Shown one piece after another: positions 46,287 to 58,645 of a stretch of DNA of 64,000 nucleotides. The translations under genes were made by a program, and so were the position numbers. Source of the stretch: Neoarius graeffei (Eukaryota > Chordata > Actinopteri > Siluriformes > Ariidae); the NCBI RefSeq assembly GCF_027579695.1, contig NC_083578.1, positions 5,312,460 to 5,376,459 of the forward strand, written 5' to 3'. Positions within the stretch are counted from its first letter, which is position 1, and every line of letters begins with the position of its first letter. Under the pieces are notes generated by a model. It saw only the letters and a list, made by a program, of their open reading frames with translations, did no database searches and was not told the origin of the DNA.

Positions 46287-48001
46287 GGGTCATTCCACGT
46301 CAATTCAACCGGGGCCCGTGCACTGAGGTCTCAAAAAATTCTGAAAAAAAAAAAAATCAAATCACCAGATGTACCCATGTTACCTAGGAGAAACACTAAA
46401 TTTATTTGAATGTAAGATGTATACTTTCCATGTTACAGCCAGTTTTACTGGGGGAAGAGGGTGTCAATTTTGTTCAGACTCTTTTTTTTTTTTGTCAAAG
46501 TTCACAAGCCCATAGCTCAAGAACTAAACCATGTAGGAGGCTCAAATTTTGTATGCTGGTACATAAATAGGAATAGTATGTAGCAAACCTGTCATTTTGG
46601 GTCTGGATGATCCTGCATGGTCATAGCACTCCCTCAAAGGTGATCAAAATTTAATTGGAGTTTTTGGCTGTGCTCTGTTTAGGCCTTCAGAAGACACATT
46701 TTTACCCAACATAGGCTCTTGATTTTTTTCCCCTTATTGAGATAAGTAGAAACACTCTCAAAAAAAAAAGCAATAAACAGAAAGGAAACTCTAGTAGTGT
46801 TTGAACAGAAGACCTCAAGTCTGACAAATCATTTTGGATGTCATTTTCAGAGCACCGTAACACCTTGTGGGAATGTGCGCAGATTTTTTTAATATTTTCT
46901 TCTTTATTCTCCATGATCCCTTCTTTTGAAAAACACCAATTTGGCTTGTCTTACTCAAATCTCTCTTTATTTTCCACCCTGAACATGGGCAAAATGCACC
47001 ATTGAGAGCAATACGTTTTCTATAACATTAATGTAAAGAGTAAATAACCAAAGGCCAATTTTGCCCTGACATGATCACCTGTGAGTGCCTGTGCAGGGGT
47101 GGAGGGATCCTTTTCAATGATTCAGTGATTTTAGGGGCACCTGTGGTTACTCTCAATATCAGAATCATTGAAATTGAAAAGGATCCCTCCACCCCTGCAC
47201 AGGCACGCTCAGGTGATCATGTCAGGGCAAAATTGTCCTTTGGTTATTTACTCTTTACATTAATGTTATAGAAAACATATTGCTTTCAAATGGTGCATTT
47301 TGCCCATGTTCAGGGTGGAAAATAAAAACGAAAGATTCGAGTAAGACAAGCCAAATTGGTGTTTCAAAAGAAGGGATCATGGAGAATAAAGAAAAAAAAT
47401 TAAAAAATCTGCGCACATTCCCACAAGGTGTTATGGTGCTCTGAAAATGACATCCAAAATGATTTGTCAGACTTGTGAGGTCTTCTGTTCAAACACTGAT
47501 AGAGTTTCCTTTGTTTATTGCTTTTTTTGAGTGTGTTTCTACATCTCAATAAGGGGAAAAAAATCAAGAGCCTATGTTGGGTAAAAATGTGTCTTCTGAA
47601 GGCCTAAACAGAGCACAGCCAAAAACTCCAATAAAATTTTGATCATCTTTGAGGGAGTGCTATGACCATGCAGGATCATCCAGACCCAAAATGACAGTTT
47701 TGCTACATACTATTCCTATTTATGTACCAGCGTGCAAAATTTGAGCCTCCTACATGGTTTAGTTCTTGAGCTATGGGCTTGTGAACTTTGAGACAAAAGA
47801 AAAAAAAAAAAAAAAAAAGTCTGAACAAAATTGACACCCTCCTCCCCCAGTAAAACTGGCTGTAACATGGAAAGTATACATCTTACATTCAAATAAGTTT
47901 ACAGTGTTTCTCCTAGGTAACATGGGTACATCTGGTGATTTTTTCAGAATTTTTTGAGACCCAAGTGTGCGGGCCCTGGTTGAATTGACGTGGAATGACC
48001 C
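46287..48001. mobile_element. 1.7-kb foldback element with about 830-bp arms
   Basis: GGGTCATTCCACGTCAATTC at left and its complement at right start two long arms that pair almost throughout: for example 46423-46470 with 47823-47871, and 47088-47129 with 47162-47205. The loop is only about 30 bases near 47130-47160. AGAA at 46283-46286 and 48002-48005 may be the target duplication. Arms differ by scattered substitutions and A-tract lengths, so it is not an assembly echo. No coding content. Confidence 0.88.
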
Positions 48002-48210
48002 AGAAAGAAAGCAAAGAAAGAAACCCCAACAAAAAGAATCCCTCTCCCCCGGTGAACTCCGTCCCGGGGTGAGGTAAAATTATTCATTATAACTGTATTA
48101 AACACTTCGCCACGCTTTAACACCGGAAGTGGAGAAAAAAAAAAGCAACAAACATTATTAGCATTGCTGCTGTTCACATTCGCATGTAGTAAAATAAAGT
48201 ATATGACATA

Positions 48211-49721
48211 TGTTAAGCCTCAAGAATGTAGCCGACTACGCCACCCCTTATTATCTCAACACCGGCTGAAGATACCAAAACAAGGGGACCAAGTTCCTAA
48301 TAAAATACACGGACTCAAGTTTAGAAAAAAGTATCAACATACAATCTTTATTAATAAATAGATTTAAAAGTCCACTAAGTGCAGTTAAACATAATCTGTA
48401 TATTAAATGGGCAAAAAGAAAAAACAAAAAACGATACATCAACAAAAGGAGAGAAAAAAAAGGGACCCCCAGACCTGGAAGGCCGCTGAGCATAAGGAGA
48501 AGAAGCACCAGTGAGACGCCAGGGTCCTAATACCACAATTATGGTGTGAACATATTTCAAGTCACACTTAGTGCTACACACTGGTCTGTTACACACTTGA
48601 ATTCACCTTTAAATGACACTTGTTTGTCCCACACTAGAATTCACAGTTAGTGCTACACACTTGCTTTACCACACACTTAATGCTAGACCTAGTTTGTTAC
48701 ACACTTGAACTCACACTTGGTGACACACTTGGGTTCACACTTAATACTACAAACTTGGGTATGCACTTGGTGAACCTTTACACATTAAGTGCTAAGGACA
48801 GAGAGCTTCACACAATGACACTGCAAACCCTTCAATCATCATCACACGGTGCACATCAAGATAGGAAACCCCAACCCGTCAATGGAGCTTCTCACGTTAG
48901 GCAACCCTATGCACCAGCGACAGATGGTAACAGGTAAAGGGAGAGGGCAAGACAGATAACAGAAAGAAAAATACAAAACCACTCTAGCCTGCAGCATACG
49001 ATACTCAAAGCTTAACAGCACTACACTACACTGAAACCAGCTCGCAGGCTAGAGGAAAAACAAACAAAAAAAATAAAGAATCCACGACCCATGAGCGGCA
49101 CCACATTCACACATACATTCACACGCTAAAAAGAACAGCAGCTAGCAATGTGCCATAGCTGCATAGACCTATAAAATCAAAACACACAAATGACTACAAA
49201 TATTCTAAAACAAACCAACTTCATGTGTGTACACATCTACACAGGCACAGTCATAACAATAGAAACATTTTCAGGACTAATATCACATACCTGGCCTAGT
49301 CTTAACAGCATATGCCAGAAGTTAGACCTGAAGATACATCAGTTTCAACACTGAGGCAGCTATCCATGTCCACACTGATTCAGAGGAGTTTGAGCCAGCC
49401 ACGCCCGCTTCCCCATACACTAAACCACACAGACAAACACATGCTTAACCCACTGCTTGTCAGTGAAAATAAACCAAAAATGGAAATAGTGAAAGCATAC
49501 CTGAAGCAAAAGCAACCTCCTCAAACAAACACCGAGTGTGCTAGCCAGGTCCTATGCTAACGTGAGGACCCCAAGTGCTTTTATGGTCCCCTTAGGTGGC
49601 CTGATCAATGCCCATCCTAAACCCTCTGTTAGTGACCCACACCAGAGAAAGAGGAGGCAAGAGAGAGAAAGAAATACAGTGGTAGTCACTACCAAACCCT
49701 AAGCATGGCCCACAGGCTACA
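48211..49721 (-). repeat. 3' LTR of the minus-strand gypsy element
   Basis: 1511 bases, TGTTAAGCC..GGCTACA on the plus strand (TGTAGCC..CTTAACA in element sense). Contains a tandem-like series of ACACTTG/TTCACACTT motifs (48560-48780). Confidence 0.92.
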
Positions 49722-49738
49722 ATCCACCCCCCCCAAAT
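49722..49738 (-). other. Polypurine tract of the gypsy element
   Basis: In element sense, CATTTGGGGGGGGTGGAT directly precedes the 3' LTR; this is the primer for plus-strand DNA synthesis. Confidence 0.7.
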
Positions 49739-49777
49739 GAATCGGCGGCCCGATGATGGCAGCTGGACAGGACTCAA

Positions 49778-52700
49778 TTACCCTTCGACATCTTGGCTTC
49801 CCTGCTCTTCAACCTGGATGGCGACCGTTCTGGGAAGATGGTAAGGGTTAGAGTGCTGGCCTGCTGTTGTCCTAGATGACCGTCGCAAAGCCTGGCTTGC
49901 CTCCTCCGGTGGGGCATCATCAACCGGGGTCTGGGGCAGAGACGGGTCAAAGATGTCCTGGGACTGATCCGGATACAGGCCGACCACTCCGATGGCATCA
50001 TCCTCCTCTGGGGCGACAGGGTTGGTAGACCCATCTGTTTGCCTCATGGGGGGAGGACCCGCCACTGCCCCTGGTTGTGAGCTACTGCCCGTAACTCAGA
50101 ACGATGCATCTGACGAGCTGGCCCATCTCTGTTTACAGGGACCACGATATATACTGCTCCATTGTCCACAGGCCTCTGCACTACCTGGAACACAGCAGGG
50201 TTCCAGTGGTCCTGGATCTTGTTGTGCCCCAGTGTATGATTACGCAAGTACACCAACTGACCAGCATCCAGACCAGGATCATTCACAGTGTCGTTATGCT
50301 TCTGATTGCAGTGGTTGGCCAGCTCTGCTGATCTTTGACGGACATGTTTTTGGGTCACTCTCACACTCCGTTCATGTTGTACCCACTCTTCCACAGTGCC
50401 AACGCCATCCACATCACCCCCCGTCCCGAGCAGGAAATCCACAGGCAACCTTGGATGATGCCCAAACATCAGGTAATACGGGGTATGACCAATGGTCTGA
50501 TGTGGTGTGGTGTTATATGCAAAGGTCAACTGTGGCAAATGTTGGGGCCAGTGTTGTTTCTCAGCTGGAGGAAGGGTCTGCAAGAGGTCATGTAAGGTGC
50601 GGTTGAATCTTTCACACTGCCCGTTGCCCTGTGGATGGTAAGGCGGGGTCCTGCTTTTCTGGATGCCGTAGAGCTGGCACAGCTGTTGGATCAGCATACT
50701 TTCAAAGCTTCGTCCCTGGTCTGAATGGATGCGGGCTGGGGGACCGAAGTGATGAAACCACTCCTGAACCAACATCCGGGCAACAGTAGAGGCCCTTTGG
50801 TCCCGGGTGGGGATTGCCTGGGTATACTTAGTGAAGACATCTGTTAAAATCAACACATTCTCCCGGCCATCACTAGCAGGTTCCAACAGGGTAAAGTCAA
50901 TAGCAAGGATCTCGTTAGGCCGGGTTGCTTGTAACATTCCCCAGTAGGCCCAAACCTTTGGCTGGACAGCCTTGCCCAGGACACACTGCTGACACCACCT
51001 CTCAGCATCTCTCACCATGTTTGGCCAAAAAGCATCGACCACAGAGGAGTTGGACAGTCCTTTCTGTGCCCTGATGCCCTTGGTTGTCATGGATGCTACA
51101 CAGCACTTCCTCTTGCAAACACTGGGGGAGTAGCAGTTGAAGAGTTTCGGCTCCCCCCCCCCCCCCCCCCCAAGGCATAGACCAGTTGATACAGGACTTC
51201 TTCCCGCTGAGTTAGGCGGTCCCATTGGCGCAGCAGTGTCTTACTGGGGCCTGACAGCAACTCCCGCTCCTTAGCCCGTGGATGTCTCCCTTCCTTAAAG
51301 AATTTACGAACTGGGCCGATCACAGGGTCCACCTCCTGCAGCTGGCTCAGATCTTGCATTGTGCGACCTGGTAGTGCTACCACTTCCTCACACTGAGCAT
51401 CAGAAATAGATGGTAGGGAGGTGTCCACCAATGCCCCCAGCAACGGGACTTCTGTCCCACCTGTGAACTGCTCCAGGTACTGCCGAGATAATGCATCTGC
51501 ATTGCCATTGCTTCTTCCTGGGCGGTACTTGATCGAGAAGCTGAAAGAGGCCAGTTGGGCAGCCCACCGCTGTTCAATGGCTCCGAGCTTGGCAGTCTGG
51601 AGATGACTAAGAGGATTATTGGTCAAGATGGTAAAATGACTTCCAAGTAAGTACTCTCTGAATTTTTCAGTGACTGCCCACTTCAAAGCAAGAAGTTCAA
51701 GCTTCATTGAACTGTAGTTCTCCATATTTCTTTCGGTGGGTTTTAGCCCTCTGCTGGCAAATGCAATTGGCTGCACCTTTCCTTCATGCTCTTGAGAGAG
51801 GACTGCTCCAAGCCCTCCATGGCTCGCAACAATTTCAAGAATAAAAGGCTTTTTAAAAATCAGCATAAGCCAACACTGGTGCTGAAGTCAACTTCTTTTT
51901 CAAGACCTGAAAAGTATTTTCACATGCCTCGTCCCAAGCAGTCAAAAGGGGGACGGGGGGGGGGGTCTTTCCTTTCTGCCGTGGCCCACTGAGTCTGCCC
52001 ACAAGGCAATGCAGAAGGGTCGAGATCTTGGAGAAGCCTTCTACAAATCTTTGGTAATAACTGGCAAAGCCAAGGAACGACCTCAACTCTGCCAGGTGGC
52101 CTGGGCGCCTCCACTCCTTCACTACCTCTATCTTCGTCGGGTCGGTAGAAACACCCTCAGCAGAAACTACGTGTCCAAGGTAACGGACTTGAGGCTGAAA
52201 GAATTGACACTTGGACAATTTGACCTTCAAGTTCTGCTTCTGCAGTTGGGCAAACACTCCCTCCAGTCATTTCAGATGTTCCTCGACAGTTGCCGAAAAG
52301 ACAATTACATCGTCCAGGTACAGAAGGACGGACTGGTAGTGCTGGTCCCCGAAAATGCACTCCATAAGGCGCTGGAATGTGCCAGGTGCATTGCATAACC
52401 CAAACGGCATTCGGTTAAACTCAAAAAGGCCAAATGGGGTACAAAAGGCAGTCTTTGACTTGTCAGCTTCCACAACGGGGACTTGGTTATAGCCGCTGGC
52501 AAGATCAAGGGTGGAAAACCACCTCACCCCAGAAAGTGCATCTAGAGACTCCTCTATCCTTGGAAGGGGATAGGCATCACGACGAGTTTGAGTTCAACTG
52601 ACGATAGTCCACACACAGGTGAAGACCTCCGTCCTTCTTTGTTACAAGGGCGATGGGTGAAGAGTAGAGTATGGACTGCAACTTTCCCTTATGATTTGAC

Positions 52701-53837
52701 TGTCCAGTAACTGTTGGATATTATCCCTAACAGTCTCATACTGGGAAGGGGGAATTCTTCGATAGGGCTGACGGACTGGGACATCGTCGACCAAGGGGAC
52801 CTCGTGAGCCATCAATGAGGTACAACCTAAATCCCCATCACCCTTAGAAAAGATGCAGTCATACTTGGCAAAGAGGGCCTTGGCCTGGGACACTTGCTGT
52901 GGGGTTAATCCTTCAAAGGCAGGGAGCAAAGGTGGAGGGGGTCACGGTCCGAAGTGACCTCTTGAGCAGAGATGACTGCACAACACTCCTCCCATTCTGG
53001 CTTAAGAACAAAGGACTTGGACCCCAAAGAGGTGGCTTCAACGACTTGCACAGTACCAATGGCACGGTGCGGGGAAAGCCACACTTCAGAGCAGCCCACA
53101 TTGACCACTGGGGCATACAGGAGACCCTTCTTCGCTGCCACAAGGGTTGGAGACACCAGGACGCCCTCGGGCAGTTCTCCATCCTTGATGCACAGTGGTT
53201 CAAGAAGAAATTCAGCAGCTTCCAACTGAGGGCAGGTAACTGGAACCATAGTGAGTGTACCAGGCCCAAGACAGACTGGGGACTTCCCCTGAACCTTCAC
53301 CTTAAAGGGCTTGGAAGAATGAAGGACAGCTTGAATCCTCTCACAATGCCGAAGAGCTCGTTGAGCCGCCGGACCTGCCAATTCAACTGAAGGGGACTGG
53401 AAGAGCCATGAGCCATGCTGTTCAAAAAGAACCCTGTAGCATTCACCAAGAACATTCATACCCAGTATGCCAGGCATAGATGCTTTACGATTCTGAAGAG
53501 TCATGTTAACTGGGTCTTTGATGACCAATACCCCCCTCCCAGAGATACATTGCCCCAGAATGACTACATCTACCTCCATGTACCCTGTGTACGGGATGTC
53601 AAGTCCATTGGCTGCCTTAAGTCCAAGCCACCTACAGTCTTTCTTCTGCATGTGACTAAAGTGCTTCTTAAAAAAAAACTCTGTTACAATTGTTACCATT
53701 GATCCAGTATCAATTAAACACAAGACTTCAACATCACCCATCATCCCACTCAAAACTGGACATTTTCCCACTAACCGACCCAATGAGGATGAGCATACAG
53801 AGCCAGTGTGCTCCCCTCCCAGTGTGTGGCTCTGCAC
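49778..53837 (-). pseudogene. pol: Gypsy pol (protease-RT-RNase H-integrase), frameshifted
   Basis: In element order: protease with intact LIDTGSMVTIV (about 53707-53740); RT in pieces 52929-52642, 52527-52267 and 52257-51853, with FGLFEFNRMPFGLCNAP and the catalytic YLDD. RNase H (51866-51096) shows ASRGLKPTERNMENYSS and LALKWAVTEKFREYL, but VDASHGG-type start and TDNNPL-type motifs read IVASHGG and TNNPL, so two catalytic aspartates are lost. Integrase (51225-50044) keeps all three acidic positions (AIDFTLL, HSDQGRSFE, GNGQCERF). The tail 50065-49778 carries RRSSRTTAGQHSNPYHLPR, equivalent to the end of the first element's pol. Frame changes occur at about 52650, 51860, 51160 (at a 19-C run) and 50050. 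Confidence 0.92.
51153..51171. repeat. Homopolymer of 19 C
   Basis: Lies between RNase H and integrase, at a frame change. Length may be uncertain through polymerase slippage or sequencing. Confidence 0.9.
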
Positions 53838-53848
53838 ACTAGGGGGCT

Positions 53849-54958
53849 CTAGTTTCCCAACTGACTAGTGGAGCTACTGGTAGAGGGAACTAAACAACTG
53901 TTGGAATCCTCCATTAGCAAATGAAGGGCAGGCCTACTATTTCTAGGTGCAGGAACAGACTTACAATACCGTGCTATATGGCCTGGTTGATCACACTTAA
54001 TACATATGGGCTGGCCATCGGATGTACGTTTAAAACGCCTTGTCCTATATGGTTGGGAAGACTGTGGTTTATTAGCAGACTGCCCCAGGTGTTTAACCAG
54101 TATATCTAGTTGGGCTTGCTGTTTTAAAACCATCTCCTTTAACTCTGCCATTTCTGGTGTCTGAGCAAAAGTAGACTCACACTGAGATATACAAGAGGCC
54201 TCGTTTGTGCGCCCTGGAGCACGAGAGCCTCCATCACGGCTAGGTTGCCCCTCCTCCACCCACCTTGTAACCTCCCTCCTTACATCAAGCAAGGTCAGAG
54301 TCTCATCTGCCCTGACCAAATGTTTAAGCTCTCTACGCAACATCTTGTACATTTTCACAGAATTGGTCCCTCAGTACAATAGCAACATTTGCAATAGAAC
54401 CTTCTTTGGATTGCTTTATTTTATCCATCAGTTCCATAAGGGCATGAGAAAACTCAAATAAGGACTCACTCTCTGTTTACAGTCAAAGAAACGTTGCTGC
54501 CAGTATACATAGGACTTAGAACATCCATATACCTCTCTTAACACAGTCATAATTTGCACATGGCTTTCTCTGACAGTAAGAGGTCGATATTTGATCTCAT
54601 TACGGGCCTCGCCCTCTAGATGGTCATACAAAAACAATGCTTTGTCTAAATCAGACATGTACCTCAACTGTATACAACTTTCTGCTTCTTCCAGCCACTC
54701 TTCGACAGAGAGGGACCCCGCTGTAATGGAGCCCGAGAACTTAGGGCACCGCCTCTCCCGGGGTAGGTACAATGCCTGCTCCCTTCTTGCTGGTTGGGAA
54801 CTACCTTCCCCAGTGGCAGGCCTCTGTCCATTTGAGAGTCTTTCATTCTCGGCTTCAAGCTGAGCCACACGTTCCTGTAGCCATTGCATTTCCACAGTAG
54901 GTTCCACCGCGCCGTCCTCCGCGTTCATTGTGCTGCCAGCTGCTGTTCTCTTCCACAC
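53849..54958 (-). pseudogene. gag: Gypsy gag, frameshifted
   Basis: From ATG 54958 (or 54928, MNAEDGAVEPT) a coiled-coil-like start reads MQWLQERVAQLEAENERL. The capsid-like part has FSGSITAGSLSVEEWLEEAE, LEGEARNEIKYRP and VYGCSKSYVYWQQRF. A frame change near 54440 precedes the C-terminal part (54358-53849), which ends with a CCHC knuckle CIKCDQPGHIARYC. Gag forms the particle that encloses the RNA. About 370 aa if whole. Confidence 0.88.
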
Positions 54959-55029
54959 ACACGGTGCTGCTTAATGTAACCAACCCACAAAAGTTATTTG
55001 GGAATAAAAACACAAGGGAGAAAAAACTT

Positions 55030-55052
55030 GGTTCGTCCTGCTGGCTACGCCA
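55030..55052 (-). other. Primer-binding site, serine-tRNA-like
   Basis: In element sense TGGCGTAGCCAGCAGGA continues to CGAACC. It resembles the complement of a tRNA-Ser 3' end (TGGCGTAGTCGGCAGG..CGAACC) and lies 3 bases after the 5' LTR. Confidence 0.65.
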
Positions 55053-56177
55053 AATTGTTAAGCCTCAAGAATGTAGCTGACCACGCCATCCCTTGTTATC
55101 TCAACACCGGCTGAAGATACCAAAACAAGGGGACCAAGTTCCTAATAAAATACACGGACTCAAGTTTAGAAAAAAAGTATCAACATACAATCTTTATTAA
55201 TAAATAGATTTAAAAGTCCACTAAGTGCAGTTAAACATAGTCTGTATATTAAATGGGCAAAAAGAAAAAAAAAATGATACATCAACAAAAGGAGAGAAAA
55301 AAAAAGGGACCCCCAGACCTGGAAGGCCGGTGAGCATAAGGAGAAGAAGCACCAGTAAGACGCCAGGGTCCTAATACCACAATTATGGTGCGAACATATT
55401 TCAAGTCACACTTAGTGCTACACACTGGTCTGTTACACACTTGAATTCACCTTTAAATGACACTTGTTTGTCACACACTAGAATTCACAGTTAATGCTAC
55501 ACACTTGCTTTACCACACACTTAATGCTAGACCTAGTTTGTTACACACTTGAACTCACACTTGGTGACACTTGTTTGTTACACACTTGGGTTCACACTTA
55601 ATACTACAAACTTGGTTATGCACTTGGTGAACCTTTACACATTAAGTGCTAAGGACAGAGAGCTTCACACAATGACACTGCAAACCCTTCAATCATCATC
55701 ACACGGTGCACATCAAGATAGGAAACCCCAACCCGTCAATGGAGCTTCTCACGTTAGGCAACCCTATGCACCAGCGACAGATGGTAACAGGTAAAGGGAG
55801 AGGACAAGACAGATAACAGAAAGAAAAATACAAAACCACTCTAGCCTGCAGCATACGATACTCAAAGCTTAACAGCACTACACTACACTGAAACCAGCTC
55901 GCAGGCTAGAGGAAAAACAAACAAAAAAAAAATTAAAAAAAAGAGTCCACGACCCACGAGCAGCACCACATTCACACATACATTCACATGCTAAAAAGAA
56001 CAGCAGCTAGCAATGTGCCATAGCTGCATAGACCTATAAAATCAAAACACACAAATGACTACAAATATTCTAAAACAAACCAACTTCATGTGTGTACACA
56101 TCCACACAGGCACAGTCATAACAATAGAAACATTTTCAGGACTAATATCACATACCTGGCCTAGTCTTAACAGCATA

Positions 56178-57648
56178 TGTGACCCCTCACCGAATCCAGG
56201 GACACATGTCGGCCGAAACGAATCCGAGATAATCGCAAAAGAAGCTTTTTTTTTTCGAAATTTGTGATTTGTTTTTTTCCATCATGTGCAAGTTGAGATC
56301 TTGAAGAATGCAATCAGTATTTCAGATAATAGATTGTTTTGTTGGAAAAGCATACATTTTTTGTTGCAAATTGTCTCATTTTTGTCAGGACTGTAGCCTG
56401 CTGGGGGGTGTGGGTAAATTACCATATGGGCCATTCACATGATGATTTAAGTCATTTGTTTTTTTTTTCCGCGAATCAGCTGTATGATCCGAGTTGAGCG
56501 CATGGCTACTTAACTGCATACAGGCGTGTGATTTCACTATGGAATGAGTTACTAAACAGAGCACAGAGGAGCCCCGCGAAGCAAACAGACACACGGTATT
56601 TACATCGGAGATCACCATTTCTAGCAAAAAAACCTGCAACCTCGTTTTCCAGATTGAATGGAATACTTGAATGATCGGATGATACACGGACCGTTCTAGG
56701 ATTACATTCCATCGGAGGCATTGGTGTGTGCAAGGCGCCGTTTCTCTTTCTGATGGGGTAAGTTTATTAATTTAAGGCTGTGTGGTTATTTTTGCATGTA
56801 ACGGAGAGTGTTGTGGTTTGGTTAAGCCTAGGTCACAACCGGACGTACGATTTTTGGGCCATGTGATTTTTGGCGTTTCCCAAATCGCTGCGTTTTTTTT
56901 TTGTTCACGGAGAAAGACGCGCGTTGGCTGTAAGTTTGTCTTGCAACCTGAAAAAAACGTAAGCGCCCGTAGAGTTTGTTTGACATGACAAAGAACCTCT
57001 GCGGCCGGTCTGTGGCTCGAAAATCAGCACATCACACACGCGCTCTCGTGCGTTTCATGCGCGCGCTCTCGTGCGTTTCATGCGCGCGCTCCATGTGTTT
57101 CTTGCACTTTTTGCATGTAGACCGGCTGTAGGAGAGCGTACTGTATGGCCGGTTGTGACCGAGGCTTTACATGAAACTAGTGTTGTGTTAGTTGTGTCAT
57201 CATCGTGCTATCTTTCTTTCTTACGGTGTGAGTAATTTTTCAACCACAAAACGTTAAAGTATACTTTAGGACTTATTTTTGTACTTCATAATTGTTTTGG
57301 GCATACTTTGCATGGAAGGAAAATTGACGTGGTGATCTTTGTTTACACGAAAGTAGTATCGTGCTAGCTCGTAGGGGGTAGGGCTTTCCTTAATGTCATG
57401 CAAATCAGCACCATTATGTACCCACCCTACACCCAGAGTAGCTGAGATGGAAAACTTTGAGGGCGATTTTCTCCCTTTTCTGTTTTAAGAAATATACACT
57501 TTCAAAAGGCCACACATTCTTCAAATATTGTCAGATCTCCACATGGAAGGCATCATTGGAAAGCTTAGAAACTGTACTTTCTGAATCTGTCAATAACTCA
57601 AAATGCCCCCGGGCCGACATGTGTCCCTGGATTCTGTGATCTGCCACA
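56178..57648. mobile_element. TIR DNA transposon of unknown family inside the LTR
   Basis: The other LTR gives the empty site (49300-49312, CAGCATATGCCAG). Here CATATG stands on both sides. The ends share AATCCAGGGACACATGTCGG in inverted orientation, with TGTG tips next to TA. No transposase frame was recognised. A MITE sits inside (56825-57166). Confidence 0.85.
56825..57166. mobile_element. PIF/Harbinger-like MITE (342 bp)
   Basis: Ends AGCCTAGGTCACAACCGG and CCGGTTGTGACCGAGGCT are inverted repeats. TTA on both sides (56822-56824, 57167-57169) is the 3-bp duplication typical of Harbinger elements. Contains GCGCGCTCTCGTGCGTTTCA twice in a row. Confidence 0.75.
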
Positions 57649-58180
57649 TATGCCAGAAGTTAGACCTGAAGATACATCAGTTTCAACACTGAGGCAGCTA
57701 TCCATGTCCACACTGATTCAGAGGAGTTTATGAGCCAGCCACGCCCGCTTCCCCATACACTAAACCACACAGACAAACACATGCTTAACCCACTGCTTGT
57801 CAGTGAAAATAAACCAAAAATGGAAATAGTGAAAGCATACCTGAAGCAAAAGCAACCTCCTCAAACAAACACCACCGAGTGTGCTAGCCAGGTCCTATAC
57901 TAACGTGAGGACCCCAAGTGCTTTTATGGTCCCCTTAGGTGGCCTGATCAATGCCTATCCTAAACCCTCTGTTAGTGACCCAAACCAGAGGAAGAGGAGG
58001 CAAGAGAGAGAAAGAGAAATACAGTGGTAGTCACTACCAAACCCTAAGCATGGCCCACAGGCTACACATATACCATAAAATATAAATAGAAAGGTTGTTT
58101 ATGAAAAATACTGTAGACATTTACTCCGGCTTACGGAAGCCGCGAGAGGCCCTTCATATAATCTTTTTTTATTCACCTTG

Positions 58181-58400
58181 TTATCCCGAGATAACAACAT
58201 AATTAATTCAGGATCTCGAGAAAACAACACAACTAATTTGACATCTCGAGAAAACAAAACCGTTATCCCGAGATAACGACATAATTAATTCAGGATCTCG
58301 AGAAAACAACATAACTAATTCGAGATCTCGAGAAAACAAAACCGTTATTTCGAGATCTCGAGAAAACAAAACAATTATTCCGTGATCTCGAGTAAACAGC
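58181..58400. repeat. 82-bp tandem repeat rich in CTCGAG and CCCGAGATAAC
   Basis: Units start TTATCCCGAG at 58181 and 58263 and TTATTTCGAG at 58345. Within each, a smaller TCTCGAGAAAACAA motif is repeated. Probably the subterminal region of the transposon whose coding pieces follow. Confidence 0.85.
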
Positions 58401-58495
58401 TGAGAAATGGTTCATTCAGGTGCGCCAAGAGACTTGTGATATGCTGACTTTGGGGCTATTTCTCATTCTGTATAGACGCAACTTTGGTCATTAGA

Positions 58496-58645
58496 ATGTC
58501 TGGAATAATCGATCACCTAATAAGGCAATATTTTGATCAGGGGTTGACACAGGGAGAGATTGCATTAAGTCTTTTAATAAGGGATCATTTCAAAATTAGT
58601 CCGCCGCACCTCCACAGAAGACTGGCCCGGCTTCGTCTCTACTGA
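58496..58645 (+). pseudogene. N-terminal fragment of an integrase-core transposase
   Basis: A 49-aa frame, MSGIIDHLIRQYFDQGLTQG to LHRRLARLRLY and stop, resembles the helix-turn-helix start of fish transposon proteins with an rve-type DDE integrase core (IS3EU/Ginger-like; family name from memory). The matching catalytic part is in this window at 59672-60744 but on the opposite strand, so the two are not one gene as placed. Confidence 0.5.

Larger units (their letters stand above)
48211..58066 (-). mobile_element. Nearly complete Ty3/gypsy LTR retrotransposon
   Basis: Two LTRs (48211-49721 and 55056-58066) bracket a primer-binding site, gag, pol and a polypurine tract in minus-strand order. 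CATA at 48207-48210 and 58067-58070 is the 4-bp target duplication. The LTRs remain very similar once the insertion in the right LTR is taken out, so the element is fairly young. Pol has frameshifts. No envelope gene. Confidence 0.94.
55056..58066 (-). repeat. 5' LTR of the gypsy element, with a nested insertion
   Basis: Aligns end to end with 48211-49721 apart from the 1.47-kb insert at 56178-57648 and minor differences (for example GACCACGCCAT against GACTACGCCAC at the start). Confidence 0.92.

Noticed and set aside
49992-50606. 204-codon plus-strand frame
   Set aside because: Antisense to the integrase of the minus-strand gypsy element; composition follows from the opposite strand.
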